A stretch of DNA of 64,000 nt from Lunularia cruciata (Eukaryota > Streptophyta > Marchantiopsida > Lunulariales > Lunulariaceae): positions 21,452,001-21,516,000 of the forward strand of contig OX419760.1 in the NCBI GenBank assembly GCA_948567375.1. The letters run 5' to 3'. Position 1 is the stretch's first letter, and every line of letters begins with the position of its first letter. Of this stretch, positions 24,090-35,900 are shown piece by piece. Made by a program: the position numbers and the translations under genes. The notes below the pieces were generated by a model. That model worked only from the letters and a program-made list of their open reading frames with translations. It was not told the origin of the DNA and searched no databases.

Positions 24090-25500
24090 ACTTCAAATCA
24101 GGTTGTCATGATAAAGCATCAGGGATGACATGGAACTGACCTGGTTTGTACTCAAGTTTGATGTCATACAGTTGGAGTTGTTCCCCCCATTGATGATGTT
24201 GACTCTTCATGTGTTCCAAGTGTAAGGTCTGCAACAATGGTTTGTGATCAATTCGCATGATCACTTGTTTTTCCAAGAGGTAATGCCTCCATACATTGGT
24301 GGTGTATACCATTGCAAGTTGTTCTCAATCTTGAGCATAGTAGTTTTGTTCAGCCGTATTGAGTTTGAAAGACACAAAGGCAATGGGATGGAGTCCATAT
24401 GGGAATTCTTGTTGCAGCACAGCTCCAATTGCAAAGTTAAAGGCATCAAAATCAACCACACATGGTAGTTGAGGATCATATGGTTGAAGAATGGATCTTG
24501 AAGACACCATATGCTTTAACTCCTGGAATGCTTCTTCATGCTTAGTGGTCCATTGGAAGCTCAAGTTCTTTCCCAAGAGATCAATCAATGGTGCAGCCAC
24601 ATGAGCATAATAATGGATGAACCATCGGTAAAAACTGGCTAATCCATTGAATGCCCATACTTCTATAGCATCCTTTGGGGTAGGCCAATCAATAATGGCC
24701 TTGATCTCTCTTCTTCCATCTTGATCTCGTCTGATGAGATCCTATGACCCAAGAAGGTAATCTTCTTCTGCCAAAAGGCACACTTTGACTTCTTGTAGTA
24801 AAATTTCCATTGTCATAGTAGTCTTAGGACTTCTTGCACATGATTCATGTGTTCTAACTCTGTCTTACTATAAATTAAGATATCATCCAAGAACACCACC
24901 ACGTACCAATCCAATAGTCCATCCAACACCCGATGCATCTGATCCATGAAGACTGTAGGAGCATTAGTGAGTCTGAAAGGTAGAACTCTCCACTCAAAAT
25001 GCCCATACCTTGTATGAAAGGTAGTCTTTTGCACATCTTCTCTCTCAATGGGAATTTGCCAATGGCTGCTACAAAGGTCCAAATTGGAAAAGAATCCTGC
25101 TCCACTTAGTTGATCAAGCAAGTCATTGATCTAAGGCAAGTGATATGCATTCTTCACGGTTTGCTTATTGAGCCCACAATAATCAATACAAAAATGAAGT
25201 CCTCCATCCTTCTTTGGAACAAATAGTACCGGTGCTCCCCAAGGAGAGGTATTATGTCATATGAAGTCCTCCAACAACTTTGTAAGTGTTGTTTGCAACT
25301 CCTCCAACTCCTTTGGTGAGAGTCGATAGATTGGTCTACTCACTAGAGTACTCCTTGGCAATAACTCAATCTTGAAGGGTATACCTCGATCGGAGGGTAA
25401 TCCCCTTGGCAAATCATCCAAAAACACGTCCGCAAACTCCTTAACTATTAGATCAACCATTGCTTGATGAGGCTCTTGGTCCTCCACAGATTATTCTTGT
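24090..25500 (-). pseudogene. Reverse transcriptase and RNase H (family B copy 1)
   Basis: The upstream block at 25257-25487 gives FADVFLDDLPRGLPSDRGIP and YRLSPKELEELQ. The palm at 24813-25121 gives LDQLSGAGFFSNLDLCSSHW, RLTNAPTVFMDQM and the catalytic VVVFLDDILIYSK. RNase H follows at 24106-24600: VVDFDAFNFAIGAVLQQEF, then YLLEKQVIMRIDHKPLLQTL. Stops and shifts separate these segments (for example near 25125 and 24700). The order and spacing are those of Ty3/gypsy pol. Confidence 0.92.
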
Positions 25501-25540
25501 GCAATTAGCTTGATCTACACCACAAATATAGACTTATGTT

Positions 25541-25720
25541 CCTCCAAAGCTTGCTCTATGGCTACTTTACTAACAACTTCCCTTCTAGGGACTCATCTCT
25601 CTTCCAAGCTTGCTCTATGGTTGCCTTCTTGGCAAACTTCCCATCTTGGGACTCCACTTCCTTCAAGGTTTGCTCTATGGCTACCTTCTCGACAAACTTC
25701 CCATCTTGGGACTGACTATT
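25541..25720 (-). repeat. 60-bp in-frame tandem repeat between protease and reverse transcriptase (copy 1)
   Basis: Three 60-bp units start at 25541, 25601 and 25661. Each contains GCTTGCTCTATGG or a close variant and CTTCCCATCTTGGGACT. On the minus strand they encode 20-residue repeats such as SQDGKFAKKATIEQAWK. The same array occurs at 48781-48960 in copy 2, so it belongs to the family. Confidence 0.93.
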
Positions 25721-26149
25721 CTTAGGTGTCTTACTCAAAGGTGCCAGACAACCTAATCTGAAATTCCTACATTGGTGTTGTACTTGAATTTGGCGTTGGG
25801 TCCAATCAAATTGAACCTTATGATGTTCAAGCCAAGGTAGATCCAAAATGATATCATAATGTAGAGGTGCCACTACAAACCTCATACACTCCAAATACTC
25901 CTTCCCAATCTTGAAGGTAACAAGATGCGAGGTGTGGAATGCAAAACCCTTTCTACCATCCGCCATCATCAAACTACTTCCAATCACTGGCTTGATAGGA
26001 ATACCCAATTCCTTTGCTACTTGCATAGACATGCAATTCTCTGAACTTCCAGAATCAACCAAAATCCTACAACCCCGATTAGATATCATACTTTGCAAGT
26101 GAAGCAAACTTGCATAGATTGAGCCTTCAATCCCATTGGAACTAATCAA
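25721..26149 (-). pseudogene. Aspartic protease (family B copy 1)
   Basis: The minus-strand ORF 25562-26149 contains CRILVDSGSSENCMSMQVAK, whose DSGSS is the retropepsin active site. It continues with LMMADGRKGFAFHTSH and DIILDLPWLEHHKVQFDW, the conserved C-terminal Ty3 protease block. The Asp is intact and the domain has no internal stop. The same ORF runs on into the linker repeats, so the protease and linker are in one frame in this copy. Confidence 0.93.
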
Positions 26150-26199
26150 GCTCCCAGTAGGCGGCTCAAAATCTCCTATTGGGATTCCTCATTTCCCTG

Positions 26200-27060
26200 A
26201 TTTTTTTGCTCCACGACCTCCATTTGGGCAACTTGTCAAGGTTGTCTATTCTTGAGTGGACATTCAGCAATGCGATGCCCCAATTGGCAACAATAAAAAC
26301 AACCACCATTTTGTCATAGTTTCTCTCTATCTATTATGCCAAGTGGTCTTCATTGAATGGCATCAATCTCCATAGGTGTTGGCTCCTCCACTTGTGCGTG
26401 GTATATTGGTAGGCTTTGTGGAGGTCGAGGTCAAGACCAAGTTGTTGCCACCAAGGAATCAAAACGTTTGGCCAACCGCATGGCTTCCTCCAATTGTTGT
26501 GGCTCTTGCATGGTTACCTCTATTTTGGTTCTCGCCTTCAAGTCCCTCACAAATTGATCCAAAGCTTCACCTTCCAATATATCTAGAATTTGCATGATGG
26601 TGTTTTGGAACTGCATGATATAACTTCTTACATAGCCAATCTGTTTCAACTCTGCCAACTTATCTCGTACGCTTGTGTGGCATTTATAGCTTGGAACTGA
26701 CTAATTATTGTGCTCCTGAATTCTGCCCATGTCAAGATTGTGCAACAATTTGTTGTTCCGCTTGCTCTACTTGGAATCTCCACCATAGCTTTGCTACTCC
26801 ATCCAATTGGCTAGAAAACAAGAGAATCTGTTAATGCTCATCTTGTAGATTGATAGCTTCACAATAACGTTCACAATCAAACACAAAATTCTCCACTGCA
26901 CCCAAAAGATTCTTGCCTTCAAATACCTTGGGTTTAGGGAATCTGATCTGATCTTCTCCTTCTCAAATTGGTACTCTCTCCACCTACTCTTGTCGCAAAG
27001 ATCTCGTTCATCCAACAATCAAGTAAGGTGCTTGATTTGTTACTACATAGCAAGGATAAC
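26200..27060 (-). pseudogene. Gag (family B copy 1)
   Basis: The minus-strand segment 26431-26658 (ELKQIGYVRSYIMQFQNTIM, then FVRDLKARTKIEVTM) is a typical retrotransposon gag middle region. A CCHC zinc knuckle, CFYCCQLGHRIAEC, lies near 26265-26306 with all four ligands present, next to the protease. The N-terminal part at 26794-27018 is in another frame. Gag forms the particle and binds element RNA; here it is broken by stops and shifts. Confidence 0.85.
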
Positions 27061-27336
27061 ATTAGGTATTACTACCATGGTTGCTACTTTATCACACCAC
27101 TCCCAATCTATCTAATTTATTAACACATAGAAACATCATGTCCATTGTTCTCCATAAGTTACAACCGGAAGCACCAAGGGTTCCTCAAATATGGTGATCA
27201 TATGCAAAAAATCTTGTCCAAAGTGTGAGGTGATGAATTGTGTAAAATGATGCTTGGGTACTATTTGGGTGAAAAAATCCCAATGGTTTGGTGGAAGTGG
27301 ATTTGGTGGTCCATAAATTCCATCCATCCTATTTCT

Positions 27337-27348
27337 GCTCTGATACCA
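27337..27348 (-). other. Primer-binding site, initiator-Met tRNA type
   Basis: The minus strand reads TGGTATCAGAGC one base inside the 5' LTR. This is complementary to the 3' end of plant initiator-Met tRNA, the common plant retrotransposon primer. Confidence 0.93.
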
Positions 27349-27349
27349 A

Positions 27350-27767
27350 TGTAAAATGTAAAAGATTGAATTTGAGGAGAGAAATTGGAGAATAGAAAGT
27401 CACATTGGGACACTCAAATGAGAGAATACTCCAAATACCTAGCATGAGCTTTGGCTTTGGTATTTATAGGTAGCATACAATGCCCTTGAGAAGCTTCTCA
27501 AGAAGCTTCCTCAAGTCGCTTTCTTAGAGTGCAAGCAAAGTTAATTAGGAAGTTTCTCAAGAAGCTTCCTTCTAGAAGCCGCCTACTTGGCATGCAAGCT
27601 AAGCTAGTTGGAAGCTTCTAGAAGCTACTTACTTGAGGTGCAAGCTAAGCTAGCCAGGAAGCTTCCCAAGAAGCTTCCTAGATACTTTTGGAATATTCTA
27701 GGCTAATTTGTCTTATGTGCTATTTTGTGAGCCCAACTAACTTCGTCACTAAACTCTAATGATTACA
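27350..27767 (-). repeat. 5' LTR of family B copy 1 (418 bp)
   Basis: It matches the LTR at 22154-22586 but lacks 14 bp in the GAAGCTTC cluster. It is flanked outside by the AAAAG target duplication and inside by the primer-binding site. Confidence 0.94.
27461..27680 (-). promoter_or_regulatory. LTR promoter: TATA box with heat-shock-element-like array
   Basis: On the minus strand a TATA box (TATAAATA, 27461-27468) is preceded upstream, within about 21 bp, by a series of GAAGCTTC motifs (27490, 27502 and further right). They include GAAGCTTCTAGAA at 27611-27623. This fits the heat-shock-factor consensus nGAAnnTTCnnGAAn exactly. Position upstream of the TATA box is that of a U3 promoter. Heat response is an inference from the motif only. 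Confidence 0.6.
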
Positions 27768-27772
27768 AAAAG

Positions 27773-28248
27773 AGAACTTCCATTTATAGGGCAAAGGTCA
27801 AAAACACCACAAAAACTTTAGAGCCAATTTGGGGGCTAAATGGATGAATTAGACCTCAAAAAATAGAAGATTACTTCCCTCCTTTGGGCATAAAGATATT
27901 GCCTTTCCTCCCTTGTTTGCCTCATTGAGAGCTTTCAAACAATACCTCACCCATGTTGTTTTGAGCAAAGATTCCCTTTGGTCAAACTTGTTTGACCAAC
28001 CAAATAAGACCATGATCAACATGTCATCAATCCATGTAACTAATCTAAGAGTGAAGATCACTAACATATCACCAATCCATGTATTTGATCCCAAGGATGT
28101 AGCTCCCTTGGAGTGGATCCTCTTTGTTGTATAATAAAGACTAGGTACTCCTTTGGGGCATCAAAGTATTGAAGAATGAAACCTTGTGTTTCTCTTTTGT
28201 TTCTCTTGTGTTTCTCTTGGGGTTTCTCTTGTCCTTGAAGCATTACAC
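27773..28248 (+). repeat. Family A solo LTR, right part
   Basis: The sequence resumes the family A LTR at AGAACTTCC after the nested element and ends GCATTACA. It is followed by the CTATA target duplication (28249-28253). The TATATAATAAAGA-like TTGTATAATAAAGA segment near 28129-28140 matches the equivalent place in the other family A LTRs. Confidence 0.92.
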
Positions 28249-28253
28249 TATAT

Positions 28254-29235
28254 GAGAATGATGGATCACTATAAATTAAAAGATGTTTGGTACTAAGTGG
28301 AAAGGTGATTCATTGAATGAGTATGAGAATATGGATCATTATGGTGTTGTTTTATGAATGAGAAGATTTTTGGTGGCATTGAGTGGAAATGTGGTTTGGT
28401 AAAAAGAGTGCCATTGCATGAAGTGTGAAGAGTCATAGTCAAAATGATTCTTCCCTTCTTTTTGAGATTTAATGACCATTGTTGTTGCCCCTTATATAAG
28501 ATTCACTGATTTTTTTCCAATGATTAATTTATAAAATATACTTGGTTCATGTAGTTTGTTTGTTCAAGAAATGGATTTTTTTTCACTGAGAAATCTATAC
28601 AAGATGCTTGTATCATGATTTTTTTTCTTTTGGGAAATGGAGTTCTAGGAATTCAATGCAAGAAATGTATAGAGTGAGAGAGTCTACCTTGCAACCTCAT
28701 GACATACCCATAAGCAAAAATCAAGAGGAGAAGGAGCTGAGAGGAATTCTTTTTCAAACAAAGAGTTTAGCATGCTCAAAAATTAAGGGCAAAAGAAGAG
28801 GAAATCAAAAATTGGGTAGAGAAGGAGAGGAGAGAGGTGTCAAACGCATAATCAAGACCTAGAAAATCAGGGAAAGGATAGGTGATAGGCCCATAATCAG
28901 AAATCAAGGGAGGGCTCATAATCAAAACTTGAGGATGAGAGGAGAAGGAGAGCAAAGAGTGATAAAAACATTCTTGCATGGATAGGTAGAGGTGCCCATA
29001 GATTTTTGCAAGAGAGAGGAATGGATGGGCATGGATTTTTCCATAGAGAGGATGAGAGGAAGGAGAGGAAAGGAGAGGACCTAACCCCAAGGGAAGAAGA
29101 TGACCCAACCCACATTTTGCATAGTGACATGAGAGTACCCCACCCACATTTTGTAGAGTGACAAGACAAGAGAAGGAGAGAAGGTCATACACACATTTCT
29201 TGAACAAATGGCTGATGTTTTTTAGTACAAGAGGG
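28254..29235. other. Host-like non-coding DNA
   Basis: It lies between a family A solo LTR and the copia element. It contains purine-rich sequence and short direct repeats (CCCACATTTTG at two places near 29110-29150). The minus-strand ORF 28776-29264 is serine- and leucine-rich low complexity and is not a supported gene. Confidence 0.4.
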
Positions 29236-29240
29236 TGTGG

Positions 29241-29459
29241 TATAGGAAGACTAGAGATGGGCAATATGTATAGAGAAATGATTCAAGGGAGAGAAAGTTC
29301 TTCAAGAAGCTTGTCTATGAATTGCAATAATTGTTATACCCATGAGGGTGTTAGTACATGGGTTGCAGGCTTGGGCTGCACCTTGTGAAGGTGTGTCTGT
29401 TCATAACCTTAGTTTATGTGGCTAAGTTTATCATGTTAAGTCATAACTTGTTTCCTACA
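29241..29459 (-). repeat. 3' LTR of copia copy 1 (219 bp)
   Basis: On the minus strand it starts TGTAGGAAACAAG and ends CTAGTCTTCCTATA. It matches the two pieces of the right LTR. The purine-rich segment TTTAAGGAGTG lies just upstream on the minus strand as a polypurine tract. Confidence 0.92.
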
Positions 29460-29830
29460 CTCCTTAAACTTATGAGCATTAGCAGATTAGCTTGTAGAAC
29501 TTCACTTAAGATACTAAGCATTGGAAGATGATAAGCTAGCTTTAGGCTAGACCGGGCATTTGTGAGAATATTGATGGACATAGTATTTATGAGATAAAAA
29601 CTAAATGTGAGCATAGCACTACCACAAAATATAAAGGAATATTTGGATGTGGATTGATGGTCATCAACATTGTTGGTCCAATCAGAGTCACTATAACCAA
29701 ATAAAGAGCAAGGATCATTTTGACATTGATATTGCAAGTATAATTGAAGTTCACCAACTACATATAAGAGAGTGTGCTTGATGGCTTGAATATATTTCCA
29801 TCTTGGATTGGCCATGAATTATGCATAAAT
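29460..29830 (-). pseudogene. Copia RNase H (copy 1)
   Basis: The minus-strand ORF 29441-29815 reads MANPRWKYIQAIKHTLLYV, then LFGYSDSDWTNNVDDHQSTS and KYSFIFCGSAM. The YSDSDW and STS-Y blocks are hallmarks of copia RNase H. Later catalytic residues are degraded by frameshift in the last third. It sits directly before the 3' LTR as expected. Confidence 0.9.
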
Positions 29831-31250
29831 ATTCACTAAATAAGACAATTCAGGCCTTGTACTTATGGAGGCCCATAAGAGGGATCCAACAACTTTAGCT
29901 AACTGGTTGCACTCCTCCTTTTTTGCAATAGTAGTGGGGTAGTTGGCTAAGGAGAGATGAATTCTCAAGACCAATAGATATTGGTTTTAGATTTTGATAG
30001 TCATATTGAATGAAGACTTGTGTTAAGTAGAGTTGCTAAGAGAAACAGATCCACCCAGCTTGAGGATCTCATGTTATCTCTAGGTTGAGACATTGGAGAA
30101 CTTCACCAAAGTCTTTCATGTCAAACTTGTTGCTAAATTGAGCCTTAATCTCTATCAATAGGGAAAGGTTAGTGCATGTGATTAACATATCATATATATA
30201 TAAGGCAAGCATAACAAATTATGATCCTTAGTACATAAACTATACATTACCATCAACCTCAAACTTGGTAAAACCCATTGATACTAGATAGCTATTGATG
30301 ACCAAGTACCATTCTTGGGCTGACTATTTTAGTTTGTATAATGCTTGCTCAACAAGACAATAGTTAGTATTGGAAGGAGGATTAACCCTCTTAGGAATGG
30401 TCATGTATATGACTGCATAAATAGTACCATAAAGAGATGTAGTTTTGACATCCATATGATGTGCATGGAGGTCCCACTATGTTATGAGAGCTCAAATAAG
30501 CCTAATAGATTGGATTCATAAGACTGGTGACAAATGTGCCAATATATTCTAAGCCATATTTTTGGGTAAAACCATGAGCTACCAACCATGCCTTAAAGCA
30601 ATTGACATATCCATTAGGCTTAAGTTTTTATTTAGACAGCTAATTGCATGTAATGGGCTTATGGTTTGGGGGGCAATGAAGTATGTTCTATTGAGTTCAT
30701 GGGAGCAAAGTTCATTGGCTATAGCTGCTTGTACTAAACAGACTATGGGGGACTTATAGCTTGAAACTAGGTAGATGATTGTAAAGGTATGGATGTGCTA
30801 GTAGTTGTGAGAGCATGAGGTTTCTTTGTATGGGTTTTGGAAATGAGAATTAAAGTTGTAATTCTCCTCCTCATCTTAAGGTAGGGATTGATTTATTCTA
30901 GCATAGCATTGAAGTGCCAAAGTTGGACCAGGTGTAGGCTATGGTATGTCATCAGGTTCATTAGACTGAATGCTTGATGTAGACAATTATTGATAATTTT
31001 TAGATAGTCTATGTTGGAGAGAACCTTGGAGATTATCAACTTGGTTTCTAAGAGAGTTCCTAAGATTGTTAACTCTCTGGGTAATAGGAGAGGACCTAGG
31101 AGACAAAGGAGAAGGACAAGGTAAAGACGCTTGGGCATGAGGACTGATAGGCTCATATGAAGGAAATTTAGTCTCAATATGTTCAAGTTCAAATAGTGGG
31201 TTGGTAGAACAAACTTCAAAGAGAGGGTTTTTTAATAAGGAATGTGGACC
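29831..31250 (-). pseudogene. Copia reverse transcriptase (copy 1), catalytic block altered
   Basis: The minus strand near 30100-30230 reads LALYIYDMLITCTNLSLL, followed by FSNKFDMKDFGEV. The normal catalytic block is YVDD; here the codons at 30189-30194 give Y then D, so the first catalytic Asp is lost. The remainder is fragmentary. Together with the many stops, this makes the copy enzymatically dead. Confidence 0.82.
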
Positions 31251-31639
31251 AGAAGTTTGCAGTAATAAGTTATCTTGGAAGGATTGTGAAGGGAGCAGGG
31301 GAAGTGTGGGGAGGTAACCAATTGCTTAGTTTTTTGGGGGGTAGCAACTGGAATTATAAGAGGTGTGCTAGGTCAATGGAGTATACAATGACAATGGTGA
31401 TAACTAAATGAGATTGATAGTTTGAGTAGTGGAGCCACTACAAGTTGAGCAATAGGCCTAAGGATAGATAAAAGGGGAAATTGAGAACTTGCATGGGGAC
31501 TTGGAGGTGCAACCAGATGGGTATCTAGAGGAATAGCTGAACAAAATAACATTAGATCTTGTAACGGAATATCTAAGTCTTATAGAGGACTTGATGGAGG
31601 CTTTGGTATGGCATATAGGATATCACTTAACAACTCCTA

Positions 31640-32420
31640 CTCCTTAAATACATCTTGGGAGGTAAAGACAAAGCCATCATGATAGCACTATAGCTCATAA
31701 TCTTTTACTCTTGTGTCATATCCTAGAAAGAGACATTCTTTAGACATCTAACTTGGATTGAATTTTGACATGGATTTGAGCAAAAGCCTTGTAGCCAAAA
31801 ATTTGCAAGAGAGATAGGTTGGGTTTCTATTTATGCCAAAGTTCAAAAGGAGTTTTAAATCTAGGTATGGCTTTAGTTGGGCATCTATTTTGTAAATATG
31901 TACTGCAAGTAACTTCCTTGCCTCAATAGAGTTTATCTAACCCTAACTCATGGAGCATGCAACATGCCATGTCATAGATTATATAGTTTTTGTACTTAGT
32001 GATGCCATTTTGCTATAAGGTATATCTATTAGTGAGGTTGTTCAATGCCATTGAATCTAAAAATGCGTTAAAATCTAGACCTAAGTATTCTCTTCCTTTG
32101 TCAGATTGAAAAAAAATTAATTTTCCCCAATCTGCCTTTTTGCAAAAGTAAAAAAGTGGATAAAAGTAGCAAGGCAATTGGACTTACTAGTAGTTGAAGA
32201 TTAGTGCACCTAGAATAGTCATCTATAAAGGTGACAAAGTATTCATATCCGGTAAAGGTTGAAGGAGATACCTGTCTATTGAGGTTACTATGCATGAGTT
32301 CTAAGGGCTAAGTGGCCCTAAAAGTGGCTTGATACGGAAATCTAGGCCTTGAGTGCTTGCCTTGCAAACAAGGTGTCCAGACATGCAATGGAATGCATTT
32401 AATTTTAATTTTGCAAACAT
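31640..32420 (-). pseudogene. Copia integrase (copy 1)
   Basis: The minus-strand ORF 32101-32295 reads STFTGYEYFVTFIDDYSRC, the start of the copia integrase core (TFIDDYSR contains the first catalytic Asp). Downstream integrase sequence continues in broken frames to about 31640. It lies between the gag/protease and reverse transcriptase regions, as in copia. Confidence 0.83.
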
Positions 32421-34750
32421 TGTCAGGTTTTTTGAGATCTCAAAGTCTATTTAAATTGATATGTCTTAGGCTAGAGCTGAGCAGTTTTGCCTAAGTTGGA
32501 TAAGTTAACTTTTGGACTAGGAAAAACATTAGGCAAAATATTTTGGATGAGTGCAACAATAGTTTCTGAAGGAATATTAGAAAATTCATGAAATAAAATT
32601 ATTTTTAAGTAATGAAGATAATGAAGAATGAGCATCATCTTTTTTAATATTTTCATTATTAAAAATTATGATTTTTATTAAATGATTTATTAAATATTCT
32701 AAGGCAATTACAAAAAAATTTATCTTGGAAAGAAAGAATTTGCTATAAAAGTGACACAATGTATGCATATTTGGGAAAAGTAAAAACCATTTTGGGTTGA
32801 ACCCAATAGCACTATTGGGCTCATTAAAAGTGATTGACTTATTGGGATCATGCAATGTGTATCCAAAGAAGAAGTCAACATAACGGGTAAGGTGAAGCAT
32901 GCAATGAGTTGTAGCAATAAGAGATTTCAAAGGCATTGCTTCCTAGTAATCATGGAACTGAAAGAAGTTGCAAAGTGCATTAAGTTTCTTGTGGATTACC
33001 ATTGGCAAGTGGGTGCAAAATCAAGGCCATAGATGGGAAGGTTGGAGCATTCCGGTTGCTCGTTCACTTGGAGTGAGCATCACTCAACATGAATCTTGAG
33101 GGAGTGGGTGGCCATGCATGTAAGTAGCAACCGCTATAAAATTTTCATTCTTGAGTTTTCCTATTTTGGTCAAGGGATTGAGGATGGACATGCCCACAAA
33201 ATAGATATTATTGGTAAGTGGGCAAGTTGCCAATATTTTAAGGTCATCCTTATTAACTAGCATATATTCTTGATATCTGGTGTTCATTGTACCACTAATT
33301 TTGTCAAATTGTACTACACTAAACAAGTTTTTATTTAATTTTTAGGCATAAAGCATATTGATAAGGGTAAGAATATTATCATTGTGTAGTTTGATCTTGA
33401 CAATGCCAATGGCCTTGATGGCCAATTAAGAATTATCACCCATAAAGATTTGGTGCTCTTTTAGGTTTTTGTGGATGCAAATGGGTGATACATGTCCATG
33501 AATTGCATTGCATCATGCACAAGATGGTGAGTTGTGCAATTGTGTTTGTATTGATGAAACATCAATTGTCCTTCAATTCAATATGAACCATGATTTGGCT
33601 ATGCATAAGATACAAGTAATGAAAATGAAATGTGTGTAATTTGAGTTGATTTTCTTTTGCCATCAATTTTGTGTGCTAGTTTCAAAGGATGTGGTTTTTT
33701 TTGCATTGGGATGACCTTACGGACAATTTGTTTCCAATTCTTAAAAATTTTACATTGTGTGAATTTTTTTTGGTGGTGGTTTTGTGTTTCTTTGATTGTC
33801 TTGGTAGCATGGATTTTTGAGTCGGCAATGTTGGTTCTATCCTCATTAGGTTGAGGAGCTTGCTTGGGAAAATGTTTCCTATGGTTGTGATGTTTCACAA
33901 ATCTTGCTCCTACAAGAAGAGCAATGCTCTTGGAGGTTGACAACATGGCCACTTCTTATTGTAGGAGGATGGTTAAGAGGTCACCAATAGCAACCCAACC
34001 GTGAGTTTAGAGTTGTTGAATCATATTTTCATACTTTGTGGGCATCAAGCCCATCAAGGTCAAGAGTTCATCATGTTGGCTAATGGTAATGCCTACCCCT
34101 TTGCATTGATTTGTTATGGCCTTAAAATCATATATGTGATGCATTTTGGATTCCTATGATTTCATTTTGGAACTCAATATTTTTTGCCTTAAATGGTATT
34201 GTAGGACTACATTGGTGGAAAAGAATACTTTGGTGAGCATTTCAAGTGCTTCTTTTTTTCTCATTATATTTGTGACATATGATTTAACAATAGTGCATAA
34301 TAGTCTTTATGGCTACTAAGGCATTCAAGTCACGTTTCAATAATTTGTTGATGTCTACCTAGATAGCAATGAAAATGGGTGTGGTTGGATTTATATGTAG
34401 GTTTAGTGTAGGATGTCTTACCAAGAACCATATCCTAGACTTCTTCAAGTTCAAGTTTGCTTTTTAGTTCTGAGTGCCAAATGACTCAATTAGTGCTATT
34501 GAATTTCAAGTAGAGGTGTTGAATTCCAAGTAGAGGTGTTGATGACATTAGCAAAATCCACTATTGGTTTGTATGTGATTTTTCCACTTCAATCTACACT
34601 ATATGCAGAGGCAAGTTTTTGCTAATTTTCCTTTCTTTGTAGTACAGACGAGAGTCTGATTACTGTGTTTGTGGGTAGGGAGTGAGGGACTTGAGTTTTA
34701 GGGAAAACAAATGCCACAAGCGCCCTTGTGTGCTTTGTGCTAGTTTAGAC
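32421..34750 (-). pseudogene. Copia gag-protease region (copy 1), degraded
   Basis: The minus strand near 33700 gives CKIFKNWKQIVRKV. This aligns with a copia zinc knuckle in which only the first Cys remains. Flanking basic segments (KHHNHRKHFPKQ) are typical of gag near the knuckle. The ORF 33084-33326 and the surrounding frames show no clear protease active site. I assign the region from position between the primer-binding site and the integrase. Confidence 0.6.
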
Positions 34751-34760
34751 TATTGAGATG

Positions 34761-34772
34761 GCTCTAATAACA
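34761..34772 (-). other. Primer-binding site of copia copy 1 (degenerate)
   Basis: The minus strand reads TGTTATTAGAGC directly after the 5' LTR. It is two transitions or transversions away from TGGTATCAGAGC, the initiator-Met tRNA site. Confidence 0.8.
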
Positions 34773-34807
34773 TATAGGAAGACTAGAGATGGACAAAGTG
34801 TATATAG
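34773..34807 (-). repeat. 5' LTR of copia copy 1, inner fragment
   Basis: These 35 bp (TATAGGAAGACTAGAGATGG onward) match the start of the LTR at 29241. The alignment breaks at GTATATAG, where the LINE begins, and resumes at 40188. Confidence 0.9.
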
Positions 34808-34829
34808 TAACATTGTAACTTTCTATTGA

Positions 34830-35900
34830 GAGAAGTTAGAAAGGAGAGGATTTGAAAGTTTGAGAGGAGAGGAGTCCCAAAATTTTGGCAACCATATCTC
34901 ATTACATACATCTCCAAATACTGCACTATTGGTCTTTTTAGAAGCGCCTTACCAAGAGCTTTCCATAGACACCAAGATTGCATCATTCGAAGCTTTGTAA
35001 AAAGAGTTATGAGTGATTGAAATTTTTGAGAGAGGATCCAGATTTAGGAGTTTGAATCTTCATCATTTTGTGTTCAAATGGAGTGATATTTGTATCATTG
35101 GAAGCACCTTGGAATGATCTTTTGATTGATACTAAGCATGCTCAAATATCACATACACAGAGAAGTTATGAAGATTCTAATTCTATCATCTTTGGGAAAT
35201 TTTAGAGTTTGAGCTCAAATTTCAACACATTGTAACTTTTTGGTTCCATGTCCAAATGTTTCAATTCTGGACTCATTTGCAACACTTGTGAAGGGGATTT
35301 ATTTTGAATACCTGCTTGTTGGAGTTGGAATTCTGCAGAGCAATTTTTGAATTTCATCAATCTGTGATCCTAAGCAGTTGGTGGTGCTCAAATCTGCAAC
35401 TTCCAAAGGCTGGAACTTTGGACTCGCATCTTCAAAATGAGGTAATCTTAGTCTCATTAGAAGCATCTTGTCAATAGCTATTGATTAAAATAATTTCCAT
35501 AGAATTTAAAGCTTTGTGCTTGAAGTTATAAGCATTTGAGTTTTGTGACTCAATGAGGTTTAGAAGTTTAGCATAGAAAACTCTAGAGTCCATAACTCAA
35601 TATCTATTTGTTCAAATAAGTTCACTTTTGGTTCATTTGAAAAGAGGTTTTCAAGAGATTTTGATTGATTTCTCTTTTGTAGATTTTGAAGTACTGTGGC
35701 CAAGGTTGTGAATTTTAGAAATCTGTAGGATTTCAAAATTTTCATGTAAGAAAGTGCAAATTCAAAAGTTTATAACTTTTGATTTACAAGTCCAAATGAG
35801 TAGATTTTTGGTTCATTAGAACAAATATTTGTAGAGCTATTGGTGAATTTAGATCTTGTATAGAATTAATAATAAAATAGAAACCATGGGAATTTGAAAT
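34830..35900 (+). repeat. LINE 5' UTR array of about six degenerate 180-bp monomers
   Basis: A TCCAAATG/TTCAAATG-type motif followed by CATTAGAAGCA-like sequence recurs at 34913, 35072, 35251, 35431, 35611 and 35791. The spacings are 159, 179, 180, 180 and 180. Other motifs keep the same phase: TATAACTTTTGG-like before it, and GAAGCACCTTG-like after it. Units are strongly diverged. The array lies between the LINE start and ORF1. Confidence 0.75.

Larger units (their letters stand above)
22154..27767 (-). mobile_element. Complete Ty3/gypsy chromovirus, family B copy 1 (5,614 bp)
   Basis: Both LTRs, the primer-binding site, the purine tract and all domains are present in minus-strand order: gag, protease, linker repeats, reverse transcriptase, RNase H, integrase, chromodomain. 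AAAAG at 22149-22153 and 27768-27772 is a perfect target duplication that interrupts a family A solo LTR, so this insertion is younger than that LTR. The two LTRs differ at roughly 6-8% of positions by hand comparison, plus a 14-bp indel. The coding region has many stops and shifts, so the element is inactive. Confidence 0.95.

Noticed and set aside
22019-28274. 23-bp direct repeat around the split family A solo LTR as an abnormal target duplication
   Set aside because: The host has a 21-bp tandem repeat there; the normal 5-bp CTATA duplication within it explains the pattern.
28776-29264. 162-codon minus-strand ORF as a gene
   Set aside because: Serine- and leucine-rich low-complexity translation of purine-rich DNA; no domain and no conserved pattern.
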